Positions 6,311 to 8,130 of a stretch of DNA of 8,130 nucleotides are shown here, piece after piece. The position numbers were made by a program, and so were the translations under genes. Each line of letters starts with the position of its first letter. Position 1 is the stretch's first letter. This DNA is from Clostridiales bacterium. GTDB taxonomy: Bacteria > Bacillota > Clostridia > Oscillospirales > Acutalibacteraceae. The notes below the pieces were generated by a model, which saw only the letters and a program-made list of their open reading frames with translations, ran no database searches and had not been told where the DNA came from. The DNA lies in NCBI GenBank assembly GCA_019417145.1, contig DXVY01000065.1, positions 1-8,130 of the forward strand, written 5' to 3'.

Positions 6311-6660
6311 TTTATCGAGGGACATAGCCCCGCCCGGTCCGCTCGCCTTCTCCGGGTTTTCCGGCCGCCCTTTTCTCTCTTGGCTCCGCCTGACCCGCCC
6401 AAAAACATCGGGACAAAAAAGGGTGAACCGGTCGCGCTCCGGCGGCCGGAAGGGGATAAGGCCAGGCCGGCCCCTGTCCGGCGCCCCGGCGGAATAATCG
6501 GGCAACCAGGTCGCCAGACGGTTTCCCCCTACGCGCCGCGCCCGTCGGTTCCGCGCCCGCGGGAGGGGATCCGCCGCCTTGGCGTTCCCCTTATCGTCGC
6601 ATCCCGCCCTTTTTACCTTTCCCCACGGGCTCGTCCACCGCTGAAACGTTCGGTCAACAC
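6311..6660. other. GC-rich gene-free stretch, nothing recognised
   Basis: No coding region is supported here. Open frames exist on both strands, but they lack ribosome sites, are dominated by Pro, Arg and Gly, and show no known motif. No tRNA, rRNA or promoter pair was recognised. Short A-runs at 6401-6405 and 6415-6420 read as T-runs on the minus strand but have no convincing stem in front of them. Confidence 0.5.
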
Positions 6661-6663
6661 GCC

Positions 6664-6684
6664 AAAAAAGGCTTGTACTGCCTT
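6664..6684 (-). terminator. Weak intrinsic terminator, possible backup for galE or an RNA end
   Basis: On the minus strand AAGGC, a 7-base loop and GCCTT form a 5-bp stem that runs directly into a total of six T residues (6669-6664). The stem is short, so efficiency would be low. It lies about 185 bases beyond the main galE terminator, so it may catch read-through or end a small RNA from the palindrome-rich stretch just upstream (6690-6840). Confidence 0.35.
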
Positions 6685-6692
6685 ACTATATG

Positions 6693-6727
6693 CGTCCGAG
6701 CGGGCATATATGCCAAAAAGCCGGACG
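6693..6727. repeat. Nested inverted repeat with a 12-base perfect palindrome
   Basis: CGTCCG (6693-6698) pairs with CGGACG (6722-6727); two more bases (6700-6701 with 6720-6721) and the perfect palindrome GGCATATATGCC (6703-6714) pair inside. It could fold on either strand. Its right arm is shared with the next inverted repeat (6721-6783), so the two would be mutually exclusive. Confidence 0.45.
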
Positions 6728-6783
6728 TTTGCCCTTCCCTTTGAGCGGAAATAGCGGTGCAGCATAGGGAAGGAACGGACCGG
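6721..6783. repeat. Long imperfect inverted repeat around CCTTCCCT/AGGGAAGG
   Basis: CCGG, CGTT and CCTTCCCT (6721-6740) pair in order with AGGGAAGG, AACG and CCGG (6766-6783), 16 pairs with small bulges and a 25-base loop. It competes with the hairpin at 6693-6727 because both use 6721-6727. No coding frame explains it. Confidence 0.45.
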
Positions 6784-6807
6784 GGCTTAGTATCCATTTG
6801 CCTCGCT

Positions 6808-6838
6808 GGGAGCGCTCCCCGGCGGCCGTCCCGGGACG
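6808..6838. repeat. Two adjacent 12-base perfect palindromes
   Basis: GGGAGCGCTCCC (6808-6819) and CGTCCCGGGACG (6827-6838) are each fully self-complementary and 7 bases apart, just beyond the galE terminator. They may be protein-binding sites or part of a structured 3' region. No function is recognised. Confidence 0.45.
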
Positions 6839-6848
6839 CACCAAGGCG

Positions 6849-6880
6849 AAAAAAGGGGGCCGACAGCCGTCAGCCCCTTT
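6849..6880 (-). terminator. galE intrinsic terminator
   Basis: On the transcript GGGGCUGAC pairs with GUCGGCCCC (one G-U pair) around a 4-base loop, and the stem runs into six U residues (6854-6849). It begins 12 bases after the galE stop codon. This is the best-formed terminator in the window and separates galE from the glg operon. Confidence 0.88.
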
Positions 6881-6891
6881 GTATAGTCCGC

Positions 6892-7905
6892 TCAGTCGCC
6901 ATAGCCCTGCGGATTATTCTTTTGCCAGCGCCAGCTGTCCTGGCACATCTGCTCGATGGTCCGGACGGCCTCCCACCCGAAAACCCGTTTGGCCTTGCCC
7001 GCGTCGGCGTACACCGTAGCCGGATCGCCCGGCCGGCGGTCTACAATCTTATAGGGCACCTTGACGCCGGAGGCCTTTTCAAAAGCGGCCACAAGCTGCA
7101 AAACGCTGCAGCCCCTGCCGGTGCCCAGGTTGACCGGGTCGCAGCCGGTATGCTCCATAGTCCACTCCACCGCCTTCACATGTCCCAGCGCCAGATCCAC
7201 CACGTGGATGTAGTCCCGCACGCCGGTGCCGTCCACCGTGGGATAGTCGTCGCCGAAAACCTGGAGCTGGGGCAACCGCCCCACCGCCACCTGCGCAATA
7301 TAGGGCATGAGATTGTTGGGAATACCTTTGGGATCCTCCCCGATGGTACCGCTGTGGTGGGCGCCGATGGGGTTAAAATACCGCAGGATGGAAATGCTCC
7401 AGTCCTGGTCGGCCGCGTACACGTCTCGGAGAATCTCCTCAATAAACAGCTTGGTGCGGCCGTAAGGATTGATGGCGCCCAAGGGCATATCCTCGGTGAG
7501 AGGCATTTTTTCGGCCACGCCGTAGACCGTGGCCGAGGAGCTGAAGACCAGCCGCTTTACCCCGGCCTCGGCCATGACCTGGCAGAGGTTAACCGTGCCG
7601 CTGATATTGTTTTCATAGTAGGCCAGGGGAATGCGCGCCGATTCGCCCACCGCCTTGAGGCCGGCGAAATGAATGACGGCGTCCACCTGGTTCTCCCCAA
7701 AGATCCGGCGCAGGGCCTCCCTGTCCCGGATATCAGCCTTGTAAAAAGGAATCGGCCTACCGGTGATCCTCTCTACCCGGTGGAGCACCTCCTGTTTGCT
7801 GTTGCAGAGATTGTCCACCACTATGACGTCATAGCCGGCATTTTGCAGTTCCACGCAGGTATGGCTGCCGATATAACCCGCGCCCCCAGTGATCAGAATC
7901 GCCAT
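6892..7905 (-). CDS. galE: UDP-glucose 4-epimerase GalE
   Basis: Interconverts UDP-glucose and UDP-galactose with bound NAD; Leloir pathway and supply of sugars for surface glycans; cytoplasmic short-chain dehydrogenase family. The 337 residues match E. coli GalE (338) almost without gaps. Seen: NAD loop GGAGYIGSH (7-15), DNLCNSK (31-37), HFAGLKAVGES (79-89), FSSSATVYG with the catalytic Ser (121-129), PYGRTK with Y148 and K152 (147-152), NNLMPYIAQVAVGR (197-210) and DGTGVRDYIHVVDL (225-238). Residue 298, Tyr in E. coli, is Val. The start at 7905 has AAAGGAG 8 bases upstream and begins with the canonical MAILITGG. Longer in-frame starts, up to 8061, are rejected because they lack a ribosome site and the farthest overlaps the promoter. 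It is a single-gene unit with its own promoter and terminator; the glg operon starts 824 bases downstream. Confidence 0.97.
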   Translation of the reverse strand: MAILITGGAGYIGSHTCVELQNAGYDVIVVDNLCNSKQEVLHRVERITGRPIPFYKADIRDREALRRIFGENQVDAVIHFAGLKAVGESARIPLAYYENNISGTVNLCQVMAEAGVKRLVFSSSATVYGVAEKMPLTEDMPLGAINPYGRTKLFIEEILRDVYAADQDWSISILRYFNPIGAHHSGTIGEDPKGIPNNLMPYIAQVAVGRLPQLQVFGDDYPTVDGTGVRDYIHVVDLALGHVKAVEWTMEHTGCDPVNLGTGRGCSVLQLVAAFEKASGVKVPYKIVDRRPGDPATVYADAGKAKRVFGWEAVRTIEQMCQDSWRWQKNNPQGYGD

Positions 7906-7928
7906 ATTCCAAACTCCTTTCCGTATTT

Positions 7929-7946
7929 CCATGCGTATGCACATGG
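7929..7946 (-). promoter_or_regulatory. Leader hairpin just before the galE ribosome site
   Basis: On the transcript CCAUGUG pairs with CGCAUGG (seven pairs, one G-U) around the loop CAUA, ending 8 bases before AAAGGAG. It includes two in-frame AUG triplets, which it would hide, leaving the proper start as the accessible one. It may also act in mRNA stability. The pairing is seen; the role is inferred. Confidence 0.4.
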
Positions 7947-8018
7947 GCGACAAAGCATCCCGCGCCGCCCGCCCCCTCCGGCAGTGCGCCGCGCGGAACA
8001 CGTTTCTTCCCGCTCGCC

Positions 8019-8034
8019 CTGTTATACTGTTATA
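8019..8034. repeat. Tandem 8-base repeat CTGTTATA at the galE promoter
   Basis: CTGTTATA occurs twice head to tail. On the minus strand each copy gives TATAAC, an alternative -10 overlapping the galE start region. On the plus strand the copies give TGTTATACT and TGTTATAAT, both extended -10 forms (the second perfect), so divergent transcription is possible, although no good plus-strand -35 is seen. Confidence 0.5.
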
Positions 8035-8061
8035 ATAGTACCAAAGGCCGTTCTTTGTCAA
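8032..8061 (-). promoter_or_regulatory. galE promoter (sigma-A type)
   Basis: The minus strand has a perfect -35 TTGACA (8061-8056), an 18-base spacer and a -10 TATTAT (8037-8032, 5/6). Transcription would start near 8025, giving a leader of about 120 bases before the galE ATG. It also shows that the longest galE reading frame, which starts at 8061, cannot be the real start. Confidence 0.8.
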
Positions 8062-8130
8062 TGCCCATACGCACAGGAAGGCCCCTCCGTGCTCCCACGC
8101 CGGCCGCCGCGCTTTTAGAACTCCCTTCCT

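Noticed and set aside
6290..6505. Minus-strand frame of 71 residues in the galE-glgB gap
   Set aside because: It begins with a TTG codon with no ribosome site and is Pro/Arg/Gly-rich; only its last 11 residues are noted as a weak separate candidate.
6641..6656. Possible CcpA cre-like site TGAAACGTTCGGTCA
   Set aside because: It lacks the central CG at the right spacing of the cre consensus and is over 570 bases from glgB.
6380..6754. Plus-strand frame of 124 residues in the galE-glgB gap
   Set aside because: Pro/Arg-rich composition typical of chance frames in GC-rich DNA, no Shine-Dalgarno, and it runs through the inverted repeat at 6693-6727.
7906..8061. Longer galE start adding up to 52 residues
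   Set aside because: The farthest start lies in the -35 box of the galE promoter, nearer ones have no ribosome site, and the family N-terminus begins at MAILITGG.
6757..8118. Plus-strand open frame of 453 residues across galE and its promoter
   Set aside because: It runs antisense through galE, its terminator and its promoter, and has no protein-family features.
1..8130. Mobile elements, CRISPR arrays, tRNA or rRNA genes
   Set aside because: No transposase, spaced repeat array, clover-leaf or rRNA-like sequence was seen; the direct repeats present are only pairs.

Overview
The window holds a glycogen-synthesis operon and a galactose-pathway gene, all read from the minus strand. In transcription order (right to left) the genes are galE, then after an 824-base gap glgB, glgC, glgD and glgA. 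The organism is probably a GC-rich member of the Bacillota (Clostridia, perhaps an Oscillospirales-type gut bacterium). The reasons are the paired GlgC/GlgD pyrophosphorylase subunits, which are typical of that phylum, the B-C-D-A order as in the Bacillus glgBCDAP operon, and purine-rich Shine-Dalgarno sites before every gene. The lineage is an inference from gene content and base composition, not a proven assignment.

Layout. galE (6892-7905) has a strong promoter at 8032-8061, a leader of about 120 bases with a small hairpin just before the ribosome site, and a clear intrinsic terminator at 6849-6880. Then comes a gene-free stretch (6068-6891). Its galE-proximal part is rich in palindromes and inverted repeats, its middle (6311-6660) is GC-rich and featureless, and its glgB-proximal 240 bases are AT-rich and carry two candidate glgB promoters sharing the 9-base box TGGTAGAAT. 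glgB (3992-6067) follows, ending in a hairpin that overlaps its stop codon. After a 124-base gap with further small hairpins and a 13-base repeat come glgC (2647-3867) and glgD (1535-2653), which overlap by 7 bases. An 84-base gap with a perfect 8-bp GC hairpin precedes glgA (29-1450). The window ends right after the glgA stop; by analogy with Bacillus, glgP could lie next.

How it works together. GlgC with GlgD makes ADP-glucose from glucose-1-phosphate and ATP. GlgA polymerises it into alpha-1,4-glucan and GlgB adds alpha-1,6 branches. GalE interconverts UDP-glucose and UDP-galactose and so supplies or drains the same hexose-phosphate pool, but it is a separate transcription unit. The hairpins at the glgB/glgC and glgD/glgA junctions, and the coupling of glgC to glgD, suggest the operon sets different expression levels for its genes.

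No wholly new system is visible. The points most worth a second look are the basic tail of GlgB with an AT-hook-like KKRGRPPK, the Met in GlgA where the ADP-glucose-binding lysine of the KTGGL motif normally sits, the small gate residue in GalE, the repeated promoter box before glgB, and the palindrome cluster downstream of galE.
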